Below are positions 22,270 to 33,780 of a stretch of DNA of 64,000 nucleotides, in pieces. Location: NCBI GenBank assembly GCA_023653785.1, contig JAMKCH010041334.1, forward strand, positions 1-64,000, in the 5' to 3' direction. Positions within the stretch are counted from its first letter, which is position 1, and every line of letters begins with the position of its first letter. A model generated the notes under the pieces. The model did not search any database. It saw only the letters and a list, made by a program, of their open reading frames with translations, and had not been told where the DNA came from. The position numbers were made by a program, and so were the translations under genes. Source of the stretch: Ophioderma brevispina. Lineage: Eukaryota; Echinodermata; Ophiuroidea; Amphilepidida; Ophiodermatidae.

Positions 22270-22770
22270 ATGAACGACTGTCAATATTTTGCCGCCCAGA
22301 AAACAACAGAGGGCGTCCTTGAATGGTCAAATTGTGACATCATAGGTCACATCATCTATATGCTAGATGACAAATGCGTATTCCAAGTTAGCAGCGTAGA
22401 GATGCGTTGTAGTGACGCTCTTGTAATACGCGTAACGACGCGCCCCGTCGCACATCAGGATACAGATGGACGTGGTATCGCCGAAGCTGAAATCTTGAGA
22501 GTAAAATGCCGGGAAATTGCTGACAAAGTTCATATGTCGAACGGTTCTGCTGACAATGTAACTATACAGTACTCACCTGGTAGAGTAAAGGACTGGAGTC
22601 TTAGCGAATATATAAATATGTTTTCAATACAAAAGTTCAAATTGGCTACGTCCGGCATTATATATAGTAAATATTTAATATATATATCTATAAATATATA
22701 TTATATATATATAACACCATCAATGATTGATATCATCCGGCGCTCTACCAATTCTGTCCATCCCACCTGA
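22270..22770 (+). CDS. unclassified ORF, 166 codons from the first ATG
   Basis: One of the longest frames in the window. From ATG 22270 the first 120 or so residues have ordinary protein composition (e.g. EWSNCDIIGHIIYMLDD, MRCSDALVIRVTTRPVAHQD, GIAEAEILRVKCREIADK). The last third runs through a (TA)n tract (IYISINIYYIYIT) and into the start of the Penelope-like element, so the true C-terminus is lost or the ORF is accidental. No domain is recognised, and no clear splice acceptor or promoter precedes it. It could be a fragment of a transposon protein or of a host exon. Confidence 0.3.
   Translation: MNDCQYFAAQKTTEGVLEWSNCDIIGHIIYMLDDKCVFQVSSVEMRCSDALVIRVTTRPVAHQDTDGRGIAEAEILRVKCREIADKVHMSNGSADNVTIQYSPGRVKDWSLSEYINMFSIQKFKLATSGIIYSKYLIYISINIYYIYITPSMIDIIRRSTNSVHPT
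22655..22718. repeat. (TA)n low-complexity tract bordering the Penelope-like element
   Basis: TATATAGTAAATATTTAATA-type sequence ends immediately before recognisable Penelope-like sequence begins. Confidence 0.8.
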
Positions 22771-24350
22771 TCAATCATTCCATCAGAACGAGTCGATTCT
22801 ATCTTCTCCCCAAAGATTCATAAGCCCAATGTTCCCGCGACCTCTTTGTCCCGCTTGCAGCGCCCTACGAGATCATCTCAAGTTATCTCGACAATGTTCT
22901 GAAGCCCATTGTTGAAGTCTTCCAAGCTTCATCAAGGATACTCCTCATACCTTTAATACCTCAAGGACATGGAACTACAATGAGACGCAACTTTTGCTTT
23001 GTCAACCATGGACATTAAGTCTCTATATACTTCCATTTCTCACGACAAAGGCCTTCAAGCTCTTCACATTTTTTAACAAACGTGAAGTCCAAGATCCTTG
23101 CTACAGAAACGCTTTGCCGATTAGCAGAACTGGTACTCACCCTCAATTGTTTCAAGCTTCGATGGCGAATTCTACCTTCAAACTAAGGGTGTAAAGATGG
23201 CTCGCGCTTCGCTCCGATGTCCGCGTGTATATTTGTAGGCTTCTTTGAACAGCAATGCCTTGAAGCATTTAACGGCCCTAAACCATTGGTCAGTACCTGA
23301 GGTACCATCATGACGTATTTGAATCGCAGACTGCCGCAGAGATGAACTCATTCATTCATGGAATTCTTTAACACTTCGATCCATCACTGCCATTTTTTCT
23401 TTTGTTTTTTTTTTTTTCCCTTTCACGTGGGATTTTCTGAAAGTACCGTAAACTTCCTCGACATCAACTTTTCCATCCAATGACAATCGCCTACCACTAG
23501 TGTCCTTCTACAAGTCAACGGACTTCTCATAGTTTTCTCAACGTACAGTTCGTCTCATCCCGCGGCATGCCAGAAATTCGTTCCGTACGCACCGACTACT
23601 CCGACTTCGCCGATTGGGGTGCAGTGATGACGACGCTTCAACACCAAGCTCACAGAGATGACACGTTTTTTCATTAAAATAGGTTAGCCCCGACGATTAA
23701 ATATCCTCGCTCTCCGTCGTTGCAAGTCCATCAGCAGGGAGGATAGTCTGCAGCCCCCAACACCACAACCCAATAGCGTACTCCGCTGGAGAGACATACC
23801 ATCCCGCCTCAACCAGTTTGTTGATGTTCCATAACGCCCAACTGCAGATAGTGAAGTGAACATGATACTACCAAGAACATCTTCAAAGATAGCCCCTCGA
23901 TCCTTCCGCCGGACACCATCTGCAAGACACTTTGGTGCATGCCTCCACTTTACCTCAGGAAACCGCTGCTTTCCCTGGCACCACACTTGTGGCGGCATAC
24001 GTGCACACATGTCGCATTCCTCAGCACCAAGGAAATTGCAGGGCCTTCTGGAATCTACCTTATCCAAAGCAATTTTACGTTATCTATGCTATTGATGCAA
24101 GCGTCACCATCAAGTCCTCGACATTGAGAAACTGAAAGTAACCTGCGATAAGGTTCACCGAACATCGTAGGGATGTTTCTCTCCGAAACAATTCCAAGCC
24201 TGTCGGGGAACATTTTGCCATGTCTAATCATGCCATAGAGGGACTATCACAGTTACTGCTCTAAAGCAAGTACAAAACCGACGGCAGAGAAGACGGAGGA
24301 TCCAGCCTCATCTTCAAGTTGAACACCCTCAAACCAACTGGCATAATATA
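22745..24350 (+). pseudogene. Penelope-like element remnant: reverse transcriptase plus GIY-YIG (PLE 2)
   Basis: Across frames the translation gives, in order: PKIHKPNVP-like and YEIISSYLDNVLKPIVE (about 22815-22910), MDIKSLYTSISHDKGLQA (motif A, from 23009), LTLNCFK, a degenerate GCAMGT-like segment (about 23190), FVGFFEQQ (about 23235), VNFLDINFS (about 23455), LVHASTLPQE with CGGIRAHMSH (about 23930-24020), RFTEHRRDVS (about 24150) and LIFKLNTLKPTG (about 24310-24345). This is the standard order of a Penelope-like reverse transcriptase followed by the GIY-YIG endonuclease. The YIGET motif itself is eroded. Many shifts and stops show decay, and only the 5' part is missing. An antisense frame at 23684-24067 is its shadow. 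Confidence 0.85.
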
Positions 24351-25560
24351 AATTTGATGCCTTTAAAATAACGTAGTTTTAATTTAGTCTTTTAAAGGGC
24401 GGATCCGCGTTCAGCGCGCGCATTTTGCGCCATCAAAATAAGCACGCGCTTTCGCGCCTCTCGCTTTCTTTCGCCCTTTGTTTAACTAGCGGGAGGCCCG
24501 CGTTCGCGCGGGCGCCGCTAGTTGACGTGAACGGAAGCGATCACTTGAAAATGGAAAGCGATCACATGAAGAAAGAAGAAGGGGAAGGAAGGACCAATAT
24601 GCATTGGCGAGACTGCACACCAAACACGCTATCCCTGAACTTTAAGACTCCCCGAGTCGCAAATTTTGTATTTTTAACACATTTTACTACCTCAAATTCC
24701 TTGTACCGATCAATCTATGAAGATCCATATAGTCCCGATGGCTCATGGAGGAAAAACGTCAAACTGAATCCGTATAACTTTCTGTATATTTATTTTTTTT
24801 CTCGTATTTTTTTTAAATAATAAAACTTCATATTTAATCCGTATATGTTTCCATGTACTTTTTTGGATCAAAAGTAGGCCGACTCCGCCGTGGGGCAATC
24901 TGTTAGTTACGTTTCCACATATTTTTCTCCATACATCCTCAAACTCCCAGATAAAGTTCTCGCCATGAGACCCCCCACCACACCCCCCCCCCCCGTAACA
25001 ACATCCCGTTAGTCGTATTGTTTATTATCGTAGTTGCAATAGCATATCCTGTAGCTTGGCCTATATGTTTCCTATTTTCTAATATTAACACGGTCAAAAT
25101 TTCACCCCGTAATTTTCCGTAATAATTTTTTTTCTTTTCAAAAAAATGTGGGGGCGTGGGGTGGTACCCCGTAGGACGAAAAGTATCCATACGACAATCA
25201 AAGCGAAATAACATTTCTGTCTTTCCCCACACGTTTTGCACTATAACAGCCGGTAAGTGTTATTTGCGTAACGCATTTATAGCGTCTTACGCGTAACGCC
25301 GTTGGCACGCGTAACCACCCGTCGCAAAGCTCCACGCATACACGCCGCTTAGTAACGCGTTCAAACAAATGTTGAATTGATAATTATAGCAAACGAAGCA
25401 AATTTCGTTGAGTTTTCCCAGCCATTTCTGAACGGCTTTCGTCCAATTTATGCGCTACCCGTTCGGTATCCCCACGCACCTTTCAAGTGAATTTGGGGCC
25501 GGCAAGATGGATCGAATAACTGACGGATGCCTTTTGAGAAATATACAAACATACCACAAT
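24351..25560. other. mixed non-coding DNA with CpG-rich patches
   Basis: Two locally CpG-dense patches stand out from AT-rich surroundings. 24393-24535 holds GCGCGCATTTTGCGCC and a GCCCGCGTTCGCGCGGGC palindrome. 25260-25350 has repeated GCGTAACGC-type sites. A C run lies at about 24978-24993, and a GGGGCGTGGGGTGGTACC block at 25150 resembles the start of the repeat at 8100. No gene was found. Confidence 0.45.
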
Positions 25561-25564
25561 AACT

Positions 25565-26600
25565 TAGCAAAAATTTATAGTAAGATGTTTTGCGTGCGCT
25601 GTATCCGCGGAATCCGCACTATGTAGATCTTTACACTGGACAAAGGCCACTATAGTGAGGGACTGTAGTGAACAGATTTTATGTGAGTGTTGGAAATCCG
25701 GAATAAAAAAATTGTGAAATTTGGGACCCAAGTACTTTATGCATTGATAAATACAAAAACATGATGGAAGCAATTGCCACACCCCTTCATGGACCCCAGC
25801 TTGGATTTTCAAGGGTTAACACCGGGGTAATTTTTTTAAAAGTTTGGTTGTGTTGAAAAGCACCCCATTGATGTGTCGGGTTACAAGGATTTCATAAAGG
25901 TTATAGTTTATACTTACCTGTGACTTATAGTTAGTAATTATGGGGTAACAAACACTGTGTAAATCAATGTAAAAAATGTCAATTTTGGTTTGTACAAGGG
26001 TTTCTCCAAAATTAAAAGTTGCTCCATTTTTGGTAAATGTGGTTCCAATGTTGGTTTAGCTCATAGAAGGAAATATAGGAATAGTTTTGACTATCTTAGG
26101 GGTATGGTTATGAACCAAATGGCGACTTAAGGTCAACAGCGATCAACAGCTTTGGCCAGCTATGGATTCTTGACCTCTGTGACCTATTTTGTTGGATTAA
26201 ACGTGGAAAAAAACTAAGCATACCATGATAAGGCAAACTATTCCTTATTTCAATCCTTTAAAGCTAGGGAAAACAATTTCACCACATATTAACTGAATCA
26301 AAGCAACTTTAACTTTTGACCCATGTACACATCACTAAAATGAGCTTTTTCACCATTTTTACAGTTTTACCTCATAACTCCCGGAACTATAAGCCATAGA
26401 AGTGTTGTGTAAACTATACCTTTTTAGAATCCTTGTGGACCAGACAAACACCATGGGTGCGTTTTAACACATTCAGATTTGCCGTTGGTCTAGTTGAGAA
26501 GGCAACACCGACCATCAACGGCACAAAATTGCGTATTTTTTAACAGCGGTTTTTGATCCATCAACCGTTTGTTGGAACACTTCCCTAAGAGGCTACATGA
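25565..26600. repeat. dispersed repeat, relative of 36.8-37.9 kb and 47.3-47.6 kb
   Basis: GATGGAAGCAATTGCCACAC, GACCCCAGCTTGGATTTTCA and later ACTATACCTTTTTAGAATCC with GACCAGACAAACACCATGG recur in diverged form at 37.3 and 37.7 kb. GCTCATAGAAGGAAATATAG recurs near 63.45 kb. No coding content. Confidence 0.55.
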
Positions 26601-26883
26601 ATATCATGTTCAATGCTTTTATAAATAACTTTTTTTTTTGCGTTTATGTTTATATGCGTGATACCTTTGCGCGTTTGCGCTTCGCGCCCAGAATCCACCG
26701 CCGCCGCCTTTCACGCCGCGCTTTCGCGATGTTTTGATCACGCGCTCCATTGTTTTCCGCTTTTCTTTCAAGCACTTAAACATAAACATATCACTCTCTG
26801 TTAACTGTGAGGGGCATGTGCCTCGAAATATCGTTGTATTTTCAACTAATGTGCACTGTCACAAAAACTTTTACGGGAATTTG
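26601..26883. other. CpG-rich patch and flank, no gene seen
   Basis: GCGCGTTTGCGCTTCGCGCC, CCGCCGCCGCC and CGCGCTTTCGCG within about 120 bp resemble the CpG-rich patch at 24.4 kb. Confidence 0.4.
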
Positions 26884-27003
26884 ACTATATATCTATAGAT
26901 AATATATATATATATAATATATATAGATAGATATATATGATAATCTATTATATATATATAGTATATGATATAATATCGATAGATAGATATATATATAATA
27001 TAA
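26884..27003. repeat. (TA)n / TATAGATA low-complexity tract
   Basis: About 120 bases of almost only A and T with short TAGATAGATA runs. Confidence 0.85.
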
Positions 27004-27239
27004 ATGTGTCGGTATACAGTTGAAGTGCTCAATATCAGGCTGGTAGAGCTGTAAATAAAATATTTTAACCACAACACGGAGCAGCTCGCCTACTCCGAGT
27101 TTCCGCGCTAGGCGGTAATCAGGCGAATGATCTATTACTGACATACCACAACGCCACAGTGATTTTTTCTGTACACGACTAATCGGTTTTCCGATATTGC
27201 TGCCATGCCTACAAGTAGCGATCAATTCGCTTTCTTTTT

Positions 27240-27900
27240 ATTGTTAGCGCTGTTTTACAGTTCAAATTCAATCTTTCATCCAAACACAGAGGCAAACCAG
27301 ATTTTCTGTGGTGAGTGTTGATTGTCTGATGATTTCCCAAAGTGATATTATATTCTTTCCCGTCTTTCTGAAGTGCCATATGTGTTTAGATAACTCTGTT
27401 TCTTTAGAATACTTGGCAGTGCGAAATGATTTGGTATTGATTTCTATAACTATCTTTGAAGCTACCTTTAGGCCAATATTGTTTGCTCTGATTTTCTGTA
27501 TTTACATTAGCTTTAAAACTACAGACTGGGATAAGCATTTTCCCAGAAGGGGGGCAAGCGTCTTTTTACGGCAATTGCACTTTTGTCTGTTCTTCTTATT
27601 TTTGTTGTGCGAGTGTTGTGAGATTGATTATTGATGCCATATTTTCATAAAAACTATTATGAAACATTGACGTTGTTTTATTGAAAATTTCTGAGTTGGT
27701 GTCCTTCGGAAAATGCTTGTTCGTAGACGGAGGAATGTTGTTCCTACATAGATTTACATGACAGCTTATTGGCGGGTTAACCAACATAGTCTTCTTTTGC
27801 GATTCTTGTGCGGATCTTACTGGGTTCTGTTTGATTGTCCGTCTGCTGCTTCCATCCTGTCTGGCACTGTCTTCATGGATGTATCGTTTCCTTATATCCA
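27240..27900 (-). pseudogene. Penelope-like element remnant, C-terminal region with GIY-YIG (PLE 3)
   Basis: On the minus strand, from 27900 down, the frames give LVNPPISCHVN, NKHFPKDTNSEIFNK, ENMASII, then KDACPPSGKCLSQSVV, NNIGLKVASK, TKSFRTAKYSKETELSKHIW, then SLWEIIRQS and LVCLCVWMKD. The order NPP.S, DKHFPK..K..KIFN, CP..GKCL, Y.GL.EG.FK.R, SFR..KY...TELSKHIW, W.I and C.LCL.EK is that of the C-terminal half of the Penelope-like elements widespread in aquatic animals. Stops and shifts interrupt it, and the reverse-transcriptase core is missing. Plus-strand ORF 27308-27634 is a shadow. Confidence 0.8.
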
Positions 27901-28089
27901 TTTTTAATATACTATCAGTCCAATAAATTACGGAATACTCAACAAAGCTTTAACATGGGGCCAGCAGTCACACATAACACATATATTCAAAACTGGAGAA
28001 AGAAACAATAATGCATGCGAGGAAAACATCCTGACGTCTATTACAAGAAGAAGTTCGACAACACTCTTGTTACAGCTTCGACTGAGAAG

Positions 28090-29440
28090 AACAGCATTAT
28101 TTCCACCATTAGATTTGTTTGACTTTTTGTTACAAAGAGCATTAAAAGCCTATCACGCCATTTTTAAGATCTGTGAATGCGTCATAGTCATTACACTATT
28201 CGGCAATCCAGAAGAAGCATCTGTTGTTACAGCTCTACAAACAAGGATTCAAACTTCGTCCGGAAAAGGTAACTCGGACGTACCATAAACGGTAAACATC
28301 TGGCAGACTTCCTATAACAACATAATCTAATTGCTGCAAACAATAAGTTTCAAAACCGCCCTGACAGGCTGTGGACACACCTATATCCCTCCGGGTACCC
28401 ATGGCAGCTTCACTATATTCTGGTAAGGAGGAAATGACAAAACATCGTTAAAAAAATTGCAGAGCTTATTCTTCCTTTAGAAGTGTAGGTTCTGGCAATA
28501 AAATTGGGATAAACTACAAGCAAAGTAATGTTTCAAGAAAGGCCCCATGGAGCAGGTGGACTGGAGACTAGAGAAGGCGATATAATTGATTCCAAACTTT
28601 TGGAGAAAACAGACTTCGTTTATAACTTATAACAAGTTCTCTTCACTAGCTGATGAGATGGATAATTCAAATCATATCAGTGCCAAATATGATAATTTAG
28701 ATACTGCTACCAGAGAGATGGTACTCAAAAGCCTTCCACTGAAGAAGGTTCATATAATTTCATAAAGTAGAGCAGTGTCGCACGCTTGGGACAATTTGGA
28801 GGAAGCCTTTGAAGCACATTACATCTGCCCTATTACAGACTCTAAAGCCAGAATTGAAGCCGCTAATGCAGCTCTAGATGACAGATATGCAAATAAACTT
28901 GAAGAATATCTCAAGACTAAAACCAATGATCATGAACAAGCTCACATATACGGGAGGTAGTGTGAAGCATGACAAGTCTTGAGAGACAGTAAAAATATCA
29001 TCGCCCATAATCACGATCAAAGGTGCAACCCCTGAGGAACGTCTTGCAATCTGATTACTTCAAAGGACTTCTTGGAAGTACTGACCAGCAGCCTGCAGAT
29101 CTTAATTCTCTTTATAAGAGCAACTTCTCTTTACTCTACCAGTGGGCTGGTAGCTAATAGCTACCAGCCCACTTACCAATTACGAACTTCAAAAAGGTTG
29201 TAAAAAGTTCAGTAGTTCAAAAACGTCGGGACCTGACAACATTCCGGCTTTCATATAGAAGAAGAAGAAGAAGAGCTTTCCCATCCACTTCAGTTGTGCA
29301 AATCATTCCTTTCCCAAACAACGGCGATCGTAAGCAAGTTGGAAACTACAGAGGCATTTGCATATCTGCTATTGCCGCAAAGGTCTACAGCTCGCTTCTT
29401 CTCAAGCGCGTGAATAGTATTCGAAGACTTCTAAAGGGCA
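28090..29440 (+). pseudogene. RTE-like LINE remnant: endonuclease end and start of reverse transcriptase
   Basis: Frame-shifted translation gives HLADFL.QHNLIAANNKFQNRPDRLWTHLYPSG and ILVRRK (about 28300-28430), typical of the C-terminal part of an AP-like (EEP) endonuclease. Next come a linker with ARIEAANAALDDRYANKLEE (28850-28910), then IKGATPEERLAI and FKGLLGSTDQQPADLN (29020-29110), then a reverse-transcriptase start with IPFPNNGDR and NYRGICISAIAAKVYSSLLL (29310-29400). The NYRGI.I..IAAKVY block and this linker are typical of RTE-like LINEs. The element breaks off at about 29440, before the catalytic motifs. Stops and shifts are frequent. Confidence 0.75.
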
Positions 29441-29523
29441 TATTATAGTATCCCTGATGACAGAGTAAGAGCCATTGTAGAGTTTGTGCAGAGCATGATA
29501 TAAAACAAATATTGACTGCCTAT

Positions 29524-29596
29524 ATTCGTGCAATAGTAAAAATACATCATTTGGTCAAATTTTGACCTCATGATATATTTTTTACTATCACACTTG
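29524..29596. mobile_element. small hairpin element
   Basis: ATAGTAAAAATACATCA and GGTCAAA on the left are mirrored by TTTGACC, ATGATATATTTTTTACTAT on the right, giving a nearly complete foldback. It interrupts or terminates the RTE-like LINE. Outer boundaries are uncertain. Confidence 0.55.
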
Positions 29597-29606
29597 TATA
29601 ATATCT

Positions 29607-30263
29607 GGGATCCTATCTGCTTGATAGCAAAAAGAAATTCTTGAAAAGAAAAGGACAAGCAAGGACAATGATGTCACAAGAGCAACTACGATTGCCTTCT
29701 TCAGGGCCAAGCATCTAAACTGTATGGTGCAAAACATGGACTATGGAGGAGCTCCAAGACCGGTTAAATGACACTTATACCTGGTTACTCACGAGAGTTC
29801 AATACTCATATTAGTAATGTAGAAGTAACTAACTTGATAAGTAATTCAGAAGTAATACATGTATATACATCAGTCCACCGACCCAAGGTTAATCTATGCG
29901 TGTTCAGTAAAACCCAGTTAGAAACCCCAAACTCATGTGGTTATTTCCATTTCCAATACAATAAATTGAATTTTGAGCAAAGAGCAGAATTGTCGTTAGA
30001 AAGCATTAACAATCAAACTATTTTGTCAATTTAATCGCTCGTCTCTAACGCCTGTAGTGTTTCCATTTCACTCATATCAGTACAAACGTCCAAAATACAC
30101 GCTATCTGCCAAGGTCACTGGAATCTACTGGACTCCATTCACAAAGTATGTCTTTTTCATCAAATGAGCATGTCAAAAGCTCTTTGGCGGGTATGTCCGA
30201 AGAATCTATATACTAAATTTTGTAAGTATTTTAATCGATCGAAATATTTGTCACAACTTCGTC
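29607..30263. other. unique non-coding DNA
   Basis: An 88-codon frame at 29768-30034 has no recognisable motif. Confidence 0.35.
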
Positions 30264-30419
30264 AATAGCGAGCTTTCGATTTGAACGACGGACGGTTCTT
30301 CAACGGTCAAATTGGCGCCTCGAGTAATCTGCGCTTGCTCAGACGTCCTGGACGCATGCGTAAATAACATGACGTGCCAATTTCATCGTCGCAGAACTAA
30401 CCGTCGAAAGCTCACTATT
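30264..30419. mobile_element. MITE-like element with AATAGYGAGCTTTCGA ends
   Basis: The left end AATAGCGAGCTTTCGA and the inverted right end AATAGTGAGCTTTCGA match at 15 of 16 positions. Inner blocks ACGGTTCTTC and AATTGGC are also mirrored. The 156 bp interior is CpG-rich compared with its surroundings and non-coding. Confidence 0.7.
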
Positions 30420-32197
30420 ATATTGTTAGCGTGACTTGTACTGTGGGATATATGAAGTTCACATTTCTAAAAACATAACAATACCAGGAATTCAAACGCA
30501 ATAACAATATTTTTCTAAAACTGCCCGTTATAAACAAAAATAATAACAATAAAAAAGTTACATTTTTCCATTTTTGGGAATCACAATACACTTATTTTCA
30601 CCACAGGAATATTTTAAATGTTGATCTCCTAGGACAAATATCGAGAGATCTGTTCACTCTGTTGATTATTTGTCTGAGTCTATTTATGGCTCAACGTGAT
30701 TGGTTTTTCTGCCGGTTTATCCGCGGTTGAAATAATTATTAATGATGTATGAACTTGCCGTGTGAGTAAAAAAAAACCCTACTTCAGAATAAAAAATAAT
30801 TAAAATAGTTAAGAATTGGTTTTTGCTCAATTTTGCTATTGTTTATAAAGAAGGATTAACAGGCTTTTCAGAACGTTATTGGTGTCATTTGGACTTTGGA
30901 GGAAGAGTGACGCCTATTTTTGCTGAGGGACTTAAAATCCTGTTTGGCCGATTTGGAGCCAAACAAGATGCATCACTTACAAAGAGTAACATGGTATTCA
31001 GGGCGTGATTTAATTGAGTACAGACATTTAACACAATATTGGTTAACCAATCGAAGTGGTAGAGTAAGTGTAGATTATCAAAAATCCGCCAGAGATTACA
31101 AAGAAAGATGCTAAGTACAAAATGTTCAATTTCCCAAATAAGAAATTCAAGATAGGAACTGGTGTAAGCCCACAGTTTACTTTCGTTCAGTTCAGATTTT
31201 CATGGTTTTAACCTACAACGAAACTTGGGAGCAACCATAGAAGTTTTGTATTCCGCTTGGAAAAAAAACAGCAGTGTCGATATTGAATTTAAAAGTTTAA
31301 TTCGCGCTTTATTTGTCAGAAAACTTCAGGCTTTAGTTTTTTGCATTTAATGACACTGAGATACTATTTTGTGCAAAATAATTAGCCTAGAGATGTAAAA
31401 AAAAATCTTGAACAGTTTTCATACGTTCATGAACTGAGAGATTGATATGGGGTATTTTCCATAACTGACTCTTTATGATTGACAATGGTAATTGTTATTT
31501 TTGGAAGAGATTTTAAGTTATAATTATGTTACACAATAGACCATTTTATTCAACTGATATTTTTTTTGTTGCATAAAAATCGATGAGCGCATCTGAAATG
31601 CATGTGTGAATTGCCTTTGCTTATAATGTGGTTAGGTATACGTCGGTGTCAGTCTCTCCGCATTGTAATGGCTAAAAAATCGGCCACAACTGAATTTTAG
31701 GTCTCCCGGCAAAATTGACATAGTTTCTGAACCCAAGTCCGAAAGACCCCAACTAAAAATCTTCTGGTAGCCTGTTTATCTCTGTAAACACCCAAAGCAA
31801 GCATTGAAGCAAAAACAACGTTTAACCTTTGAAGAAAAAATCCCTCCTGAATGTAGGGTTTTTATTGACTCACACTGTATATATAGTCATAGAAATCGGG
31901 TCGAGTTGAGTTATCGGAGCTATTTTTTTAGGTCGAATAGAGTTGAGTCAATGGAGTTAAAGTACTATTTCAATGAGGGAAAAATAAAAAAATAGTCGAG
32001 TCGAGTTACATCCTTTTTCGTGACTCGACTATAACTCTGGCATATGCTGAAATGTCATATGCTTAACTGCCTACCATGAGACTGACAATCAATGAAAGTG
32101 TTAAGAAATATATCGACAACTTTTAGACTTAAATAAAAAGAAACTCTGACTTAAATTTCTTAAAACGCTCAAACAAACCAGTCGTCCAGATACCAGA
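30420..32197. other. unique non-coding DNA
   Basis: Overlapping frames at 30823-31008 and 30920-31114 have ordinary composition but no recognised motif. GTCGAGTCGAGTTACATCC and ACTCGACTATAACTC near 31995-32035 form a short inverted repeat. Confidence 0.35.
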
Positions 32198-32832
32198 CCC
32201 AGATAACATGGAGATATTGGGCCAATATTGGCCCAATATATACTCAATATCGGACCAGTATTGGCTACAGTTATCGGTCCGATATTGTTTGCTTATCGGC
32301 CCAAAATTGGGACTAATATTGGGCTCGGGCCAATGTTGGCCCAAGATTAGGCCAATTCTTGGTAATAGATATTGAACCAATATTGGGAATATATCAATTT
32401 TTTATTGGCAAAATATATATTTTCTTCAAGCTGCTTAATTTAAATAAATTAAATAATTTGAGCTAGTCAAGTAGTTTTTTTTAATTAAAACTGGTATTAT
32501 ATAGTATTATATTTTTGAAATAATGTGTTCTGATCAAAACAATCATCCTTGAGAGATTTTAGTGTATTTCTATATGTTTTATTGTTTCCTAACCCTACTA
32601 TTTTCAGGCAAACAATTGAACGCTATCCCAATAATTGGCACTATATTGGCTACTGGTCGATTGCCAATATGATGCGCCAATATTAGACCATTAAAGGGTG
32701 CTGATATAAAGCCGATATCACATTTGCCAATGGAAAACCAATAATGGCCCAATATACGCTAGCCACGTGATGCCGATGCCAAGATAACCGATGAGGAACC
32801 ATTGTTGGGCCAATATATGCTTGCTATCTGGG
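32198..32832. mobile_element. 635 bp element with CCCAGATA ends and GGCCAATATTGGCC repeats
   Basis: The left end CCCAGATAACATG and the inverted right end CCCAGATAGCAAG match. Next to them are runs of GGGCCAATATTGGCCCAATA-type near-palindromes, on both sides (32215-32395 and 32630-32830). A GPILGQYWPNIS-like ORF on the minus strand is only a reading of these repeats. The centre is AT-rich and non-coding. Such repeat-rich subterminal regions are typical of DNA-transposon derivatives; the superfamily is unknown. Confidence 0.7.
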
Positions 32833-32919
32833 GAACGAATACCAAGCGATCACCTGTATAATCTGAGCAAATCTGGAACTCTGAACTCTGGGCGAATGAA
32901 TTGTTATCATATAACTACT

Positions 32920-33113
32920 GTGTTAAGTATTGATGGTTAACCATTAAAACGGCAGTTTTTTTGTCCGTATCTTGGGAAAGAAATGGATTTAGAAGCTGAA
33001 ATTCAGGACGACAATGAGAAAAATACAGCCTTTCATCTGATATCAAAATCGATACTACTTCCGGATAAATCGGGGAGGGGGGTTCCAAATGCGATCGGAA
33101 CAAACACCTTTAA
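32920..33113. mobile_element. truncated copy of the 2114-2558 TTAA element, inverse orientation
   Basis: The right end ATCGGAACAAACACCTTTAA, preceded by a CGGGGAGGGGGGTTCC block, CTTCCGGATAAATCGG, TTTCATCTGATATCAAAATC and ATTGATGGTTAACCATTAAA, corresponds to the reverse complement of 2114-2330. The other half is missing. Confidence 0.7.
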
Positions 33114-33780
33114 TGTGATCATATTTTGTCTTTATTAGGCCAGGAAAACAATTGACAGGTAAAAATGTAGGCTACTAACGAATCAGCTAATTGGCAATAG
33201 CATATTGAAGCCCGTCGCATATCTGATGCAATCGGTCTATAAAGGAGAATAGAAAGATAATATTTGTATACCTGTTTTAATTATGATTATACTTGAGTGT
33301 TTGGAATTATATACAAATATTGACTACTGGGTGTCTTGACCGCTGCACATACCCGTACCGTCATTTTAGGTCAGTGCCCCCCTCCCGCCACGTTCATCAT
33401 CGGATATTTAGTTAGCAAAATGATAAGGGATTGCAATACCCCCTATCCCACAAACTTGGGAGCTCTTGGTTTGATCAGCGTTAAATTTGTGATCAAAATC
33501 TGGCGGAAAACGACTATCATTAAAATAGTGTATTTCCACGATCTAAAATTGAAAAACAGAACCCCTTCTCTTATTCATTTATATGTTAAACAAACTACTA
33601 AACAAAAAACATTTTGTTCAGAAACATGGTTGATCAAATTCAGCAATGGGAAATGGACGGGTACCAATCGTTTGAATATATCTTGTAATCTGTATTGAGT
33701 ATTTTCTCGTGATTTCCCGCGTAACTATCAATAACGCTTGGCCCATAGTGATTTTCTTTTTTTACCATCTTTCCTTTTAG
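33114..33780. other. unclassified DNA with a 120-codon ORF
   Basis: The plus-strand frame 33336-33698 contains LGALGLISVKFVIKIWRKTT and SETWLIKFSNGKWTGTNRLN. No family is recognised. It has no splice-like boundaries and could be chance. Confidence 0.25.

Noticed and set aside
23684..24067. 127-codon minus-strand ORF
   Set aside because: Antisense to the Penelope-like remnant, whose plus-strand motifs are recognisable; it has no motif of its own.
27308..27634. 108-codon hydrophobic plus-strand ORF that looks like a membrane protein
   Set aside because: It is the complement of Penelope-like endonuclease coding sequence on the minus strand.
32129..32380. 83-codon minus-strand ORF with GQYWPNIS-like repeats
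   Set aside because: A reading of the near-palindromic subterminal repeats of the 32198-32832 element.
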